Origin: Aquibacillus halophilus
Lineage (GTDB): Bacteria > Bacillota > Bacilli > Bacillales > Amphibacillaceae
DNA: 64,000 bases
Direction of reading: 5' to 3'
Assembly (NCBI RefSeq): GCF_009649745.1
Contig: NZ_WJNG01000003.1
Span: forward strand, 62,001 to 126,000
Position numbers and translations under genes: made by a program. Below, piece by piece: positions 16,023 through 26,010 of this stretch. The notes beneath the pieces are model-generated. The model searched no databases and was not told the origin of the DNA. It saw nothing but the letters and a program-made list of their open reading frames with translations. Within the stretch, counting starts at the first letter, position 1. Each line of letters opens with the position of its first letter.

Positions 16023-17522
16023 GTGAACATAAAAAAGAGTTACATAGTAGGGATCTTAATAGCAGCGTTGCTATTAGGTGGAGTTGGGTCCTATGCAGGA
16101 GTTCAGCTAGCCCAAATAGGAGGCTCATCGACTGATACTGTTGCTGACAATGAATCAGATGAAGGAAACAGGTTCGTCGACTTAAGCCCCGATGAACAAC
16201 AGGAAATATTCGATGGTGTGGAAGGCATGGATGAGATGTCTAAAGTTCTGAAAGCAATGAATCTCATTCAAGATAATTACTTGGAGGAAATTGATAAAGA
16301 CAAACTTATTGAGGGTGCTGTACAGGGAATGCTGAGCACGTTAGAGGACCCTTACAGTGTTTACATGGATAAAGAGACTGTGGAAGAATTCAATCATCAG
16401 ATTGAGTCCTCATTCGAGGGGATTGGTGCAGAAGTTAGTATGGTGAATGGTAGAGTAACTATTATCGCACCGATCAAAGACTCACCGGCAGAAGAAGCTG
16501 GATTGAAACCAAATGATCAAATACTTAAGGTTGATGATGAGAGTGTAGAGGGCCTGGATTTATATGAAGCAGTTTCTAAGATTCGAGGAGAGCAGGGAAC
16601 AACTGTCACGTTAGAAATAATGCGTCAGGGAGTTTCAGATTTACTTACAGTGGAATTGGTTCGTGATGATATTCCACTTGAGACAGTTTATTCAGAAACT
16701 AAACAAGTTGACGGCAACAATGTAGGTGTTATTGAAATTACTTCATTCTCTGAAAACACAGCCGAGCGCTTCCATGAAGAATTAACAAACTTAGAAAATG
16801 ACGGCATTGATGGCCTAGTTATTGATGTCCGTGGAAACCCTGGTGGACTATTACCTTCAGTGGAAGAAATATTAAAAAACTTCATCACAAAGGATCAGCC
16901 CTATGTTCAAATAGAGGATAGAAATGGTGAGAAATCACGTTACTTTTCTGAGTTAGAAGAAATGAAGGATTATCCAATTAGTGTTCTGATCGATGAAGGA
17001 AGTGCTTCAGCTTCTGAGATTTTGGCTGTAGCAATGAAAGAAGCAGGGAATTACGAAATTATAGGTTCGACAAGTTTTGGTAAAGGTACGGTGCAACAAA
17101 CTATTCCAATGGGGGATGGCAGTACGATAAAGCTTACACTCTTTAAATGGTTATCACCAAATGGTAACTGGATTCACGAGGATGGGATTGAGCCAACGAT
17201 AGAGGTCAAGCAACCAGAATATTTCTATACTAACCCTATTCAAGTAGAGGAAACTTTAACGTATAATCAAAGCAGTGAAAAGGTTGAGAATGCACAGATT
17301 ATGCTGAACGGTCTCGGCTTTGATCCAGGTAGACAAGATGGATTCTTTAGTCAACAAACCGTTGAGGCAGTGGAAAATTATCAACAAGCAAATGACCTTT
17401 CTGTTACTGGTGAGATTGATGAACAGACAGCAGAGCGGTTACAGGCTAGTATCATTGACCAAATAAGAAGTGGCGAAGACGATAATCAACTAGAAAAAGC
17501 GTTACAAGTACTTTTCCAATAG
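16023..17522 (+). CDS. ctpB: Carboxy-terminal processing protease CtpB
   Basis: A membrane-anchored S41 serine protease; in B. subtilis CtpB cleaves SpoIVFA during sporulation. A transmembrane anchor lies at residues 8-28. A PDZ domain follows (EGIGAEVSMVNG to LTVELVRDD), then the S41 core with the nucleophile in DEGSASASEILA and the Lys in TSFGKGTVQQ, and a C-terminal peptidoglycan-binding domain (MLNGLGFDPGRQDGFFSQQT). GTG 16023 is chosen because GAGGTGAT lies five nt upstream; an earlier GTG at 16014 is within that site. Confidence 0.94.
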   Translation: MNIKKSYIVGILIAALLLGGVGSYAGVQLAQIGGSSTDTVADNESDEGNRFVDLSPDEQQEIFDGVEGMDEMSKVLKAMNLIQDNYLEEIDKDKLIEGAVQGMLSTLEDPYSVYMDKETVEEFNHQIESSFEGIGAEVSMVNGRVTIIAPIKDSPAEEAGLKPNDQILKVDDESVEGLDLYEAVSKIRGEQGTTVTLEIMRQGVSDLLTVELVRDDIPLETVYSETKQVDGNNVGVIEITSFSENTAERFHEELTNLENDGIDGLVIDVRGNPGGLLPSVEEILKNFITKDQPYVQIEDRNGEKSRYFSELEEMKDYPISVLIDEGSASASEILAVAMKEAGNYEIIGSTSFGKGTVQQTIPMGDGSTIKLTLFKWLSPNGNWIHEDGIEPTIEVKQPEYFYTNPIQVEETLTYNQSSEKVENAQIMLNGLGFDPGRQDGFFSQQTVEAVENYQQANDLSVTGEIDEQTAERLQASIIDQIRSGEDDNQLEKALQVLFQ

Positions 17523-17528
17523 GTAGGT

Positions 17529-17566
17529 AAATAATCCGCGAGGAAGCTCGCGGGTTATTTATTTTC
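17529..17566 (+). terminator. ctpB terminator
   Basis: AAATAATCCGCGAG (17529-17542), loop GAAG, CTCGCGGGTTATTT (17547-17560), followed by ATTTTCTTT. Confidence 0.85.
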
Positions 17567-17682
17567 TTTAGTGCAAATTTCTACGATTGATTTCAACTGA
17601 TTAAGCAGGAAAAACCCCCTAATATATCGAATCTGTTGTACATATGGTAAGTGTTGTGATGTAGTTGGAAGGAGTTCACAAA

Positions 17683-18876
17683 ATGGAGGATTGGTTAATA
17701 GAAAGTGCAAAAGGCATAGGCAAAATGTTCCTTAATCCTTTACTATATTGGTTTGTTATTGTATTAATACTTGCCTCTATGAAAAGAATTAAGAAAGAGC
17801 GTCAGAATTTTGGTACAAAAATATTCGATATGTTTGCGGAGAATAAACGTACATGGCCGGTATCGTTAGTAAGTGGTGTTTTACTTTCATTATTTGCAAT
17901 TGGTTTAGGAATTGTTTTTAATTATGCAGTTATTCTTTTATTAATTAGTATTATGTTTTTATTTTCTATTGCTACAAAGTTCACATGGCTATCTGCAGCG
18001 TACACGTTTGGTTTCACTTTTTTACTTTTATTGCTTATTCCAGTTTTACCTAATGATGTGGTTCCTGCAGACTTGGTAACAGAGTTTGGACAAGTAGATT
18101 TAGTAAGTTTTACTATATTATTAGGGATTTTTATTATTATTGAAGCAGTAATGATGATGCGGGTTAAAAGAAATGAAACTTTTCCAGAGCTTATTAAGGG
18201 TAATCGAGGAAAATGGGTCGGTCAACACCGTATTAAAAAAATTGCAATTATTCCTTTTTTCACTTTAGTTCCTAGTGGTTTAATCTTACCTTTTATTGAA
18301 TGGTGGCCTATTTTCTCTATTGGTGGGAAAAGCTACGGGTTGCTTGTTTTACCTTTAATGGTAGGATTTGAACATGTTGTTAAAGGTATTTCCCCAATTA
18401 AGGGTGTTAGAGAATTAGGTCAGTATATTTTGATTTTAGGATTATTAACTGTTGGTTTTGCAATATCTGGCCTTTACTTAGCTATTATGTCGATTGTGGC
18501 TGTTTCAATAGCGATTATAGGAAGAGAGTTTATCTCATACCGATTTAAGTATAAGGACCAACAGTTGCGTCCTTTTTTCAGACCCGATCAGACGGGTCTA
18601 GTCATACTTGGAGTTATTCCAGGAACACCTGCTGAGCGACTTGGGTTATTAGTAGGCGAAAAAATAATAAAAGTAAATGGCGAACGTGTCTTTAGTGAAC
18701 AGGAATTTTACGAGGCATTACAACTAAGTAGTTCGTTTTGTAAATTAGATATACGTGATGATCGTGGAGAAATCCGGTTTGTTCAACGTGCTATGTATCA
18801 AGGAGAGCATTATGAACTTGGTATTGTTTTTGCGAAAAATAAGTTTCGTAGACGAAAAAAAGAACGATTAGCATAA
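17683..18876 (+). CDS. minJ: MinJ-like polytopic PDZ protein
   Basis: MinJ bridges DivIVA and MinD to place the division-inhibiting Min system at poles and septa. The 397-aa product has six to eight predicted transmembrane segments and a C-terminal PDZ domain (about residues 300-370: GLVILGVIPGTPAERLGLLV, then KVNGERVFSEQEFYEAL). Size and location after ctpB match B. subtilis yvjD. swrA, which lies between them there, is absent. ATG 17683 follows GGAAGGAG; the TTG at 17665 lies before that site. A weak hairpin GGAGC/GCTCC follows the stop at 18897-18916. Confidence 0.9.
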   Translation: MEDWLIESAKGIGKMFLNPLLYWFVIVLILASMKRIKKERQNFGTKIFDMFAENKRTWPVSLVSGVLLSLFAIGLGIVFNYAVILLLISIMFLFSIATKFTWLSAAYTFGFTFLLLLLIPVLPNDVVPADLVTEFGQVDLVSFTILLGIFIIIEAVMMMRVKRNETFPELIKGNRGKWVGQHRIKKIAIIPFFTLVPSGLILPFIEWWPIFSIGGKSYGLLVLPLMVGFEHVVKGISPIKGVRELGQYILILGLLTVGFAISGLYLAIMSIVAVSIAIIGREFISYRFKYKDQQLRPFFRPDQTGLVILGVIPGTPAERLGLLVGEKIIKVNGERVFSEQEFYEALQLSSSFCKLDIRDDRGEIRFVQRAMYQGEHYELGIVFAKNKFRRRKKERLA

Positions 18877-19063
18877 AAAGCTATCCTACAAAATGGGGAG
18901 CGGTCTCAGGCTGCTCCTTCCACTTTCTATCAGCAATCCTCATCTACTCACAAAACATTCAAGCATGCCTTCGAAAGTATTACGGTTTATAATTAATAAA
19001 ATCGGGAATTTATGTAATAAAATCGATGTTTTTTAGATAAATTGTGAAAGGAGATTCTCCTCC

Positions 19064-19962
19064 ATGGAACGGGTAGCTATCATCTACAATCCTGCGTCAG
19101 GTAAAAGGAAGTTAAGCAAATTTATTCATACAATTACATCAACATTACGTAATCAATTTCAGGATGTAAGACTGTATCAAACGGAAAAAGAGGGCGATGC
19201 AACTTGCATTGTCAATCAAGTAGGAAGCAGTGTGGATTATGTTATCGCCGCTGGTGGAGATGGGACGGTCAATGAAATTGTAAACGCCATTTGTTTATTA
19301 GATCATAGGCCAACATTAGCTATTATACCAGGTGGGACCAGTAATGACTTTTCTAGAGCGATAGGTATGTCTCAGAACCCTCTAAAAGCAACTGATCAAT
19401 TACTTGAAAAACAACTTAGAGATGTTGATGTCGGAAAAGCAGATGATAGTTATTTCTTGAACTTTTGGGGGATTGGTCTAGTGACAGAAGTAGCACAAAA
19501 CGTCGATTCCGATGCCAAAGAAAACTTTGGTCAGCTCGCATACTATATTCGAACTGCTCAAACGATGGGACAGGCTAAGCCGTTTCATGTTCAACTTGAT
19601 GCTGGGTCTGTTCGTATTGATGAGGAAGTAGTTATGATGATTGTTGGAAATGGTATGTTTACTGGAGGGGTTAATGTGTTTTTCCCAAAGGCGGACATAC
19701 AGGATGGGATGTTAGACGTAATATTAATAAAGGAAACGTCTGTCCAGGTATTTTGGTCAATGCTTCAGTCTAAGTTAGTTCAGGAGCCTTCGATTGAGGA
19801 AGAGTAATTTCTTTTCAAACAGACAAGCTTCATGTCGCTGCCACGCCGGAACAACAAGTAGATTGTGATGGAGAGCACCGAGATGTAACGCCGGCTGAAA
19901 TAGTTGTGTTACCAAAACATATTCAAATGATTGTTGGAAATATGAATAATGAAAATAAATAA
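19064..19962 (+). pseudogene. Frameshifted YegS/BmrU-type diacylglycerol kinase
   Basis: The first frame (19064-19807, 247 aa) encodes the lipid kinase catalytic domain with AGGDGTVNEIVNAI and PGGTSNDFSRAIG. It stops at TAA 19805-19807 just after EPSIEEE. The missing C-terminus is intact in the -1 frame to 19962 (FQTDKLHVAATPEQQVDCDG, ending IVGNMNNENK). Restoring one G after GAG at 19804 would join EEE to VISFQTDKLHV, giving the normal length of about 300 aa. The gene is thus broken by a single-base deletion, or the base is a sequencing error. AAAGGAG precedes the ATG. Confidence 0.88.
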
Positions 19963-19988
19963 GCCGGCCCTAGTTATTGTGGGCCGGC
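19963..19988. terminator. Convergent terminator hairpin
   Basis: GCCGGCCC and GGGCCGGC form a perfect 8-bp GC stem around a 10-nt loop between the kinase and the minus-strand helicase gene. Confidence 0.7.
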
Positions 19989-20007
19989 ATTGATTATTTG
20001 AGGGATA

Positions 20008-23000
20008 TTAGTTTTTCATTTCTAGTAGCTCGCGTATTTCTTTTTCAGATAGTTTAGAAAGCATCGTCTCTCCAGGTTGAATAATTTGATCAACTAGTTC
20101 TCGTTTCTTTTGTTGCATTTCAAATATTTTTTCTTCAATTGTCCCCTCAGTGATTAGTCGTATGACTTGAACGACTTTCTTTTGTCCAATTCGATGTGCC
20201 CTGCCTGCCGCTTGTTCTTCTACCGCTGGATTCCACCATAGATCATATAATATTACCGTATCTGCTCCAGTTAAATTTAACCCAGTTCCTCCAGCTTTTA
20301 ATGATATTAGAAACACTGATTTTTCACCTTCATTAAAACGCTCTGACATTTCCATTCGTTGTTCAGAAGGTGTAGAACCGTCTAAATAAAAAGTATCTAC
20401 CTGTTCCTTTTGGAGTGTCTGGTTAATAATTGTTAGCATGCTAGAAAATTGAGAAAAGACTAAGGCTCGCTTTCCGCTAGCTTGTAAGTCATGAACTAAT
20501 TCCTTAAGCTGTTCCAGTTTGCCTGATTTACCTGTGTAGTTATCTAAAAATAACAGCGGGTGGCAGCAGATTTGTCGTAATCTTGTCAAACCAGCTAAAA
20601 TTTCGAGTTTCCCTTTTTCGAAACCTTTTTCATTAATAGTTTCGGTAATTTGTTGCTGCATTTTTTCTATATAGGCAAGATAGACCTCTTTCTGATCTTT
20701 CGTAAGATCAGAGTATTGAACAGACTCTATTTTATCGGGCAATTCGTGTAAAACATCCTTTTTTATCCGTCTCATAATAAAAGGACGGGTTATCTTAGCG
20801 ATATACTCATGCTCAAATGCGAGAAATGATTTCTTATTCCCAAATAATCCGGGTGATATCGTATGGAATAAAGACCATAATTCATCCAACGAATTTTCAA
20901 TTGGTGTTCCACTTAGAGCAAACCGTTTACTTGTGTTTAGGGCACGAGCAGCCTTAGCTGTAAGTGTTAAATGATTCTTAATTGCCTGTGCTTCATCTAA
21001 TATGAGCACATCAAAATGTGTATTCTCATAGAGTTCGATATCTTTTCTTAAGAGTGGATAAGAAGTAATATAGACATCCGCCTGACTGTTGGCAATAATT
21101 GTCTTTCGTTGTTCCTTGTTTCCAATAATAATTTCTATCTTGATACTAGGGGCGAATTTTTCAAATTCCTTCTTCCAGTTGTAAAGAAGAGACGCAGGTA
21201 CAACAATAAGACTACTAAACGTTTCTGGTTTCTCCTCCTTTTCTGACACCAAATAACAGATGGTTTGAATTGTTTTTCCAAGCCCCATATCATCAGCTAA
21301 TATTCCACCTAGATGGTAATGGGACAACGTTTTAAACCATTGAAATCCTGTAAGCTGATAATCTCTTAATTCTGCCTGAATCGATTCAGGTAACGTAAAA
21401 TTGAGCTTATTCGGATTTTTCAATTCAGTGAGTAGATTTTGAAATGCATCACTATATTGAAAATAAGTCGCACTTAACACCTCTTCGACTTGGAAGCTTC
21501 GCGCTGCTGGAACTTGTAACTGTCCTTGCTCCAACTGCTTTTTGCTTAATTGCAGCTGATCAGACAACTGACGAAAGGATTCAAAATCCTCTCCTTCTAA
21601 AGCAAGAAGTGGCCCGTTAGGAATCCGGTAATACTGTTGTTTCTCAACCATTGCCTGCAAAACGTGCTGTACATCTTTTTTTGAGATTCCACCAATGTCA
21701 AAATGAATATCAAGCATACCACGTTTATTATCTAAATCTACTGTGGAAGTAAGCGTGGGTTGCTCTTGTGTAATCATTGACTCGACGGTTTCGGAAAGAA
21801 ACACAATCGATTTTTCTTTTAGCTCAGCCATCCCTTTATTAATAAACGAATAGATGGAGTCATTTTTAAATAATTGAAATTGCTTATTTATATATACAAA
21901 TCCAAAGGCCTCAACGTCCCTCAGTATTTCCATTTCTTTTGCTATTTCTCGACGAACTACAACGTTAGTAGGCTGTTCATCCAGATATGGATAAATAATC
22001 GTATCACCATAATGAAATTCCACTTTTGCTAATAGCGTTCCCTTATTTTCATCCAGATAGATTATCGTTTGGAGTGGATCCACTTTTATCGTTGATTGAG
22101 TACTTTTTGAATAGTTTACCTTGCCTATTTTTTCTAGCTTAGGGATAACATTCGTGATAAATGATTCGATATTTTCATTGGTAATCGGATGGGCCTGGCC
22201 AGTCCGATAAGGTAACAAACCATAAAGCTGTTCCATTACTGATTGTTGTTCTCGTCTAAGTTGAAAGAATTGTCCTTGTCTGAACAGGTAACCATAGCTC
22301 TCTAAATAGGCATAGTTGGAAAGGTCAGAAACATCGATATTAAATGTTTGCTCATTGTCCTTATCCAAATCAAATGTTAAGGTATCTATTTTATCTGAGA
22401 TAGAAATACCGGGTATTGTTTCCCCGCTGTAGGACTTGTAAAAATTCTTTTGAGTACTAATTGACTCCAACAAACGATCAGCAAAACCAGGGGGAATGAT
22501 GATTGTACGTTTATCATGTAGAGGATTAGAAAAAGAGTTTTCAAATAAAGACTCATTTTCATGAGCTAATATCAAATTTGTTATTATTTTTTGATCTTCT
22601 TCATCAAACTGATGAATATCCGGTTCATACAAAAATGATTGAGTAATTTTATAGGGTTTCTCCTTCTTTATATGAACTAGAAATTCGCGAATGTTTTTAA
22701 TTACATAGGTTTTGTTCGTTCCTATCTTTAGTTCGATTTCCAAAAAGGACTTAGAATTATGTGGATTAATTCTGCTACCAATTATATATTCTATATTTAA
22801 GGTTCTTTTTTGACGTGATTGACTTTGTTGGTCTTTTGAAAATGCATCAATGATTCGTGTGGAGAATGAATCATTTGGAATAGTTGGCGGAGTTGAATAA
22901 GTTGTTTCACTAGTGCTTTTCTTTTCACCTAATTGACTCCAAGAATCTTGCCCAATTGCTAATAGAACAGCAGCGATATGCTTACAGGTGAAATGGGTTG

Positions 23001-23226
23001 CATATGCTGGGCAATCGCAGCTTCCTTCTAATTCATCTCCTTCAAAAAAGAAGACGCGAACACTATAGGTTTCTGTACCACGAACTTGGCCACGCCATGA
23101 ATTAATTGATGGGTTATAAGTAAGGCCATGGACCCGGCCTTTTTTAAAATAATCATATCCTCTTCTATAAAAACGTTCGCCTGTTATACGAACGATGTCC
23201 TGTTTATCTAAAAAGAAGGTTCTCAA
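20008..23226 (-). CDS. SNF2-family helicase with N-terminal SWIM zinc finger
   Basis: This 1072-aa protein resembles B. subtilis YwqA. The SWIM zinc finger is CDC near residues 70-72 with CKH at 81-83. A long middle region of unknown fold leads to the SNF2 ATPase: DDMGLGKTIQ near 645, LDEAQAIKN near 743, and helicase C with LDGSTPSEQRM near 950 and QAAGRAHRIGQ near 1005. SNF2 proteins translocate on double-stranded DNA, often displacing proteins such as RNA polymerase. The start is TTG 23226 with GAGGATGGG upstream. The gene is monocistronic and convergent with the kinase gene. Confidence 0.93.
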   Translation of the reverse strand: MRTFFLDKQDIVRITGERFYRRGYDYFKKGRVHGLTYNPSINSWRGQVRGTETYSVRVFFFEGDELEGSCDCPAYATHFTCKHIAAVLLAIGQDSWSQLGEKKSTSETTYSTPPTIPNDSFSTRIIDAFSKDQQSQSRQKRTLNIEYIIGSRINPHNSKSFLEIELKIGTNKTYVIKNIREFLVHIKKEKPYKITQSFLYEPDIHQFDEEDQKIITNLILAHENESLFENSFSNPLHDKRTIIIPPGFADRLLESISTQKNFYKSYSGETIPGISISDKIDTLTFDLDKDNEQTFNIDVSDLSNYAYLESYGYLFRQGQFFQLRREQQSVMEQLYGLLPYRTGQAHPITNENIESFITNVIPKLEKIGKVNYSKSTQSTIKVDPLQTIIYLDENKGTLLAKVEFHYGDTIIYPYLDEQPTNVVVRREIAKEMEILRDVEAFGFVYINKQFQLFKNDSIYSFINKGMAELKEKSIVFLSETVESMITQEQPTLTSTVDLDNKRGMLDIHFDIGGISKKDVQHVLQAMVEKQQYYRIPNGPLLALEGEDFESFRQLSDQLQLSKKQLEQGQLQVPAARSFQVEEVLSATYFQYSDAFQNLLTELKNPNKLNFTLPESIQAELRDYQLTGFQWFKTLSHYHLGGILADDMGLGKTIQTICYLVSEKEEKPETFSSLIVVPASLLYNWKKEFEKFAPSIKIEIIIGNKEQRKTIIANSQADVYITSYPLLRKDIELYENTHFDVLILDEAQAIKNHLTLTAKAARALNTSKRFALSGTPIENSLDELWSLFHTISPGLFGNKKSFLAFEHEYIAKITRPFIMRRIKKDVLHELPDKIESVQYSDLTKDQKEVYLAYIEKMQQQITETINEKGFEKGKLEILAGLTRLRQICCHPLLFLDNYTGKSGKLEQLKELVHDLQASGKRALVFSQFSSMLTIINQTLQKEQVDTFYLDGSTPSEQRMEMSERFNEGEKSVFLISLKAGGTGLNLTGADTVILYDLWWNPAVEEQAAGRAHRIGQKKVVQVIRLITEGTIEEKIFEMQQKKRELVDQIIQPGETMLSKLSEKEIRELLEMKN

Positions 23227-23330
23227 CGTTTATCCCATCCTCTGTTGATTAAAATAACATCTTTCCATTATAACAAAAAAATGCTTATAGCGGCGTTCAA
23301 GTGTAGATGTTGTGTTTCTATTTTTTACAG

Positions 23331-23504
23331 GTTGTTTTCAAAAGATTGCTGTATGATTCACAAGACTTATAAGTTGCGGCGTAACTTACACCACTTCGGA
23401 AATACACTACGCTTTCCGCGGGTGGCTGTTGAGCCTCCTCGTGCTGCGCACTGTGGGGTCTCATCTATGCCTTTCCCATCCCGCAGGAGTCTCCATATAT
23501 TTCC
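23331..23504 (+). repeat. Dispersed hairpin repeat, copy B
   Basis: The hairpin body 23398-23504 begins GGAAATACACTACGCTTTCC and ends CCGCAGGAGTC...ATATTTCC, with the central block GAGCCTCCTCG. The upstream flank (TTGTTTTCAAAAGATTGCTG and TTGCGGCGTAACTT) matches the flanks of copies C, D and F. This copy has AGGA without the inserted module. Confidence 0.78.
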
Positions 23505-23590
23505 TTCGTTGGTATAGTTCGTTACATTAAAACAATCAACAACGGACTTCATGCGAGGTTTACCGCAGGAGCAGCTGATAGTCAACGCCC

Positions 23591-23649
23591 AGGACTTGAA
23601 TTATCTTCCTGGATCAACATCGCACGATGAAAATTGATCTGTATTTTCG
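23591..23649 (+). repeat. Isolated copy of the 59-nt insertion module
   Basis: AGGACTTGAATTATCTTCCT followed by a GCACGATGAAAATTGATCTG block and TATTTTCG matches the modules in copies A (10977-11036) and D (39150-39207). Here it is in a decayed context after copy B, followed by AGAGTCGACTACTCG. Confidence 0.7.
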
Positions 23650-23750
23650 AAGAGTCGACTACTCGCCGCTTTATTCACCATTCTTATTGCAACTATAATG
23701 AAAGGAAGATGGATAAGTACAGCCAAAAGTAGCGTAGTGAAGATCCGCCA

Positions 23751-24028
23751 GCTTAGAATAACTTTCTGTTAAAGGCGGTAAAGTCCTTGAGACATAGAAC
23801 TTGGGATTTTTCTATTCGATACCAGAACACTACTACTAGTGAAGGCAGAATACGTAGACTCCAGTGGGAACAGCGCGTTCCGAAGACCCCGGAAGATTCG
23901 TTCTTTGATTCTGAGGAGGCTGAGGTCGTGCCCACGGAAAGCGAAGTATTCTGCCGAAACGGTGTTTAGCAGCAATTAAAAAGAGAAGGTGGATAGAAAA
24001 TTCAAAGCAGTTAGTTACGTCGCAATTT
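23751..24028 (-). repeat. Dispersed hairpin repeat, copy C (inverted)
   Basis: Read on the minus strand this matches copy D: AAATTGCGACGTAACT (24013-24028), then the hairpin body GGCAGAATACTTCGC to GTATTCTGCC (23843-23955), then a GTAGTAGTGTTCTGG flank and AACAGAAAGTTATTC (near 23755-23770). It lacks the insertion module present in D at the same point. The 23227-24375 gap is otherwise gene-free. Confidence 0.78.
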
Positions 24029-24263
24029 ATATCTACTACGAAATTAAAGGACATTATAATCTTATGTGAGAGGATTTTCATATAAATAGTAAATTAATGT
24101 TTTTTAAATCTTACATCCAGTTTCTTGTCATAGTTGACTTTAACGGCATTCTCATGCTATCTTTTACTATTACAGAGCAATTTTTTATAGATGACGTAAA
24201 CGATAAATTTACCATTCAAATAATGGTTACTAAAATATAATTAAAGATGTGAACTATACATTA

Positions 24264-24285
24264 AAGGAGAATTAATCCGATGTAA
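24264..24285 (+). promoter_or_regulatory. Ribosome site followed by an AUG-UAA start-stop, in the prfC leader
   Basis: A strong Shine-Dalgarno AAAGGAG is ten nt before ATG, which is followed immediately by TAA (24280-24285). It lies 90 nt upstream of prfC. It may be a relic of a lost gene or a minimal regulatory ORF at which termination or recycling is sensed. Confidence 0.45.
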
Positions 24286-24375
24286 TTTTGAATCCCTTGG
24301 TTGAACGCAGAAGTTCTTCCTCATCATATGTTAATTTAGACCTTTATTTATATTTAAAATGGAAGGGATTTTTTT

Positions 24376-25968
24376 ATGAAAATAAGTGAAGAAGTAAATA
24401 AACGAAAGACCTTTGCAATTATATCTCACCCAGATGCGGGTAAAACAACATTAACGGAAAAACTACTGTTGTTTGGTAATCAAATCCGGTCTGCGGGAAC
24501 CGTTAAGGCAAAGAAATCAGGTAAATTTGCTACGTCCGATTGGATGGAAATAGAAAAGCAACGTGGAATCTCAGTAACCTCCAGTGTAATGAATTTTCCA
24601 TATCTGGATTACAAGGTTAATATTTTAGATACACCTGGTCACGAGGATTTTAGTGAGGATACGTACCGTACCTTAACAGCAGTTGATAGTGTTGTCATGA
24701 TTATAGATGCAACCAAGGGTATTGAAGCACAAACAATTAAGCTATTTAAGGTATGTAAAATGCGTGGTATTCCTATTTTTACATTTATTAATAAATTAGA
24801 TCGTGAAGGTAGAGAACCATTTGAGTTGTTAGAGCAGATTGAAGAAGTGTTGGACATCAAAACATATCCAATGAATTGGCCGGTGGGAATGGGAAAACGT
24901 TTCCTAGGAATCTTTGATCGCCACAACAAACAATTTGTTAAATACAACGGGAATGAAGAAGAGTCATATATTCCATATACAGAATTAGATAATCCAGAAC
25001 ACAAAGATCTTGTTAATAACGCAACCTATCAGGAGACAAACGGTGAACTTGAGTTACTTGACCAGGCCGGGGATGATTTTTCAATAGAAGAGGTACTAAA
25101 AGGAGACCAAACGCCAGTGTTTTTTGGAAGTGCACTAGCACCATTTGGAGTCCAAACATTCTTTGATACATTCATTTCGATGGCACCTACTCCAACAGCA
25201 AGAAGAACTACTGATGGTTTAGTTAGTCCTGATAGTGACGAATTTTCAGGTTTTGTTTTCAAAATACAAGCAAACATGAACCCAGCACACCGGGACCGAG
25301 TTGCCTTCCTGCGTGTATGTTCAGGTAAATTTGAAAGAGGTATGACGGTAAAACTCGCTCGGACAGACAAACCAATTAAGCTATCTCAAACACAACAGTT
25401 TGTTGCATCAGCTGGTGGTACGGTTGAGGAAGCCTATGCTGGAGATATTATTGGTATCTATGATCCGAATGCCTATCGAATTGGAGATACACTTACTGAA
25501 AGTAAGAATACCTTTGAATATGATGAGTTACCACAATTCCCACCAGAATTGTTCATGAGAGTAACAGCTAAAAATGTAATGAAATCTAAACAGTACAGAA
25601 AAGGTATTGAACAATTGGTTCAAGAGGGTGCTATTCAGTTATTTAAAGGGCATCCAATGGAGACAATTATTATTGGAGCTGTTGGTCAACTACAATATGA
25701 GGTATTTGAATATCGAATGAAGCATGAGTACAACGTTGAAATCATGCTAGAATCAATTGGTGAAAGAATACCACGCTGGTTAAAGGCGGAACAAGTAGAC
25801 ACATCTTTATTTGACGAGAGGAATTTATTAGTAAAGGATCGTGAAGGTAATTTTCTCGTCTTATTCAAAAATGATTTTGCCCTTAGATGGTTCAAGGATA
25901 AACATCCTAAGGTTGAACTAACTGACTTGTTTGAAGTAAACAAATATGATCAAAGCTATGCGGAGTAA
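24376..25968 (+). CDS. prfC: Peptide chain release factor 3
   Basis: RF3 is the GTPase that removes RF1/RF2 from the ribosome after peptide release. The 530-aa protein starts with the G1 loop [15 protein letters not shown], has the RF3-typical [28 protein letters not shown]3 DTPGHEDF and G4 NKLDRE, and domains II and III to the C-terminus. GGAAGGGA precedes the ATG. The family is patchy in Bacillales and absent from B. subtilis as I recall. It stands alone between repeats and a convergent lipoprotein gene. Confidence 0.97.
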   Translation: MKISEEVNKRKTFAIISHPDAGKTTLTEKLLLFGNQIRSAGTVKAKKSGKFATSDWMEIEKQRGISVTSSVMNFPYLDYKVNILDTPGHEDFSEDTYRTLTAVDSVVMIIDATKGIEAQTIKLFKVCKMRGIPIFTFINKLDREGREPFELLEQIEEVLDIKTYPMNWPVGMGKRFLGIFDRHNKQFVKYNGNEEESYIPYTELDNPEHKDLVNNATYQETNGELELLDQAGDDFSIEEVLKGDQTPVFFGSALAPFGVQTFFDTFISMAPTPTARRTTDGLVSPDSDEFSGFVFKIQANMNPAHRDRVAFLRVCSGKFERGMTVKLARTDKPIKLSQTQQFVASAGGTVEEAYAGDIIGIYDPNAYRIGDTLTESKNTFEYDELPQFPPELFMRVTAKNVMKSKQYRKGIEQLVQEGAIQLFKGHPMETIIIGAVGQLQYEVFEYRMKHEYNVEIMLESIGERIPRWLKAEQVDTSLFDERNLLVKDREGNFLVLFKNDFALRWFKDKHPKVELTDLFEVNKYDQSYAE

Positions 25969-25971
25969 ATA

Positions 25972-26007
25972 AAAAAATCGCCTTTTCATCATGAAAAGGC
26001 GATTTTT
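25972..26007. terminator. Convergent terminator, prfC and lipoprotein gene
   Basis: AAAAATCGCCTTTTCAT and ATGAAAAGGCGATTTTT pair almost perfectly, with A and T runs on each side that suit both directions. Confidence 0.92.
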
Positions 26008-26010
26008 TCT

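Noticed and set aside
23245-24081. Several ORFs of 60-90 aa on both strands in the gap before prfC
   Set aside because: They coincide with hairpin repeat copies B and C, appear in both directions and lack ribosome sites.
24300-24320. GAACGCAGAAGTTC before prfC as a LexA box
   Set aside because: The spacing between GAAC and GTTC is six, not the four bases needed for LexA.
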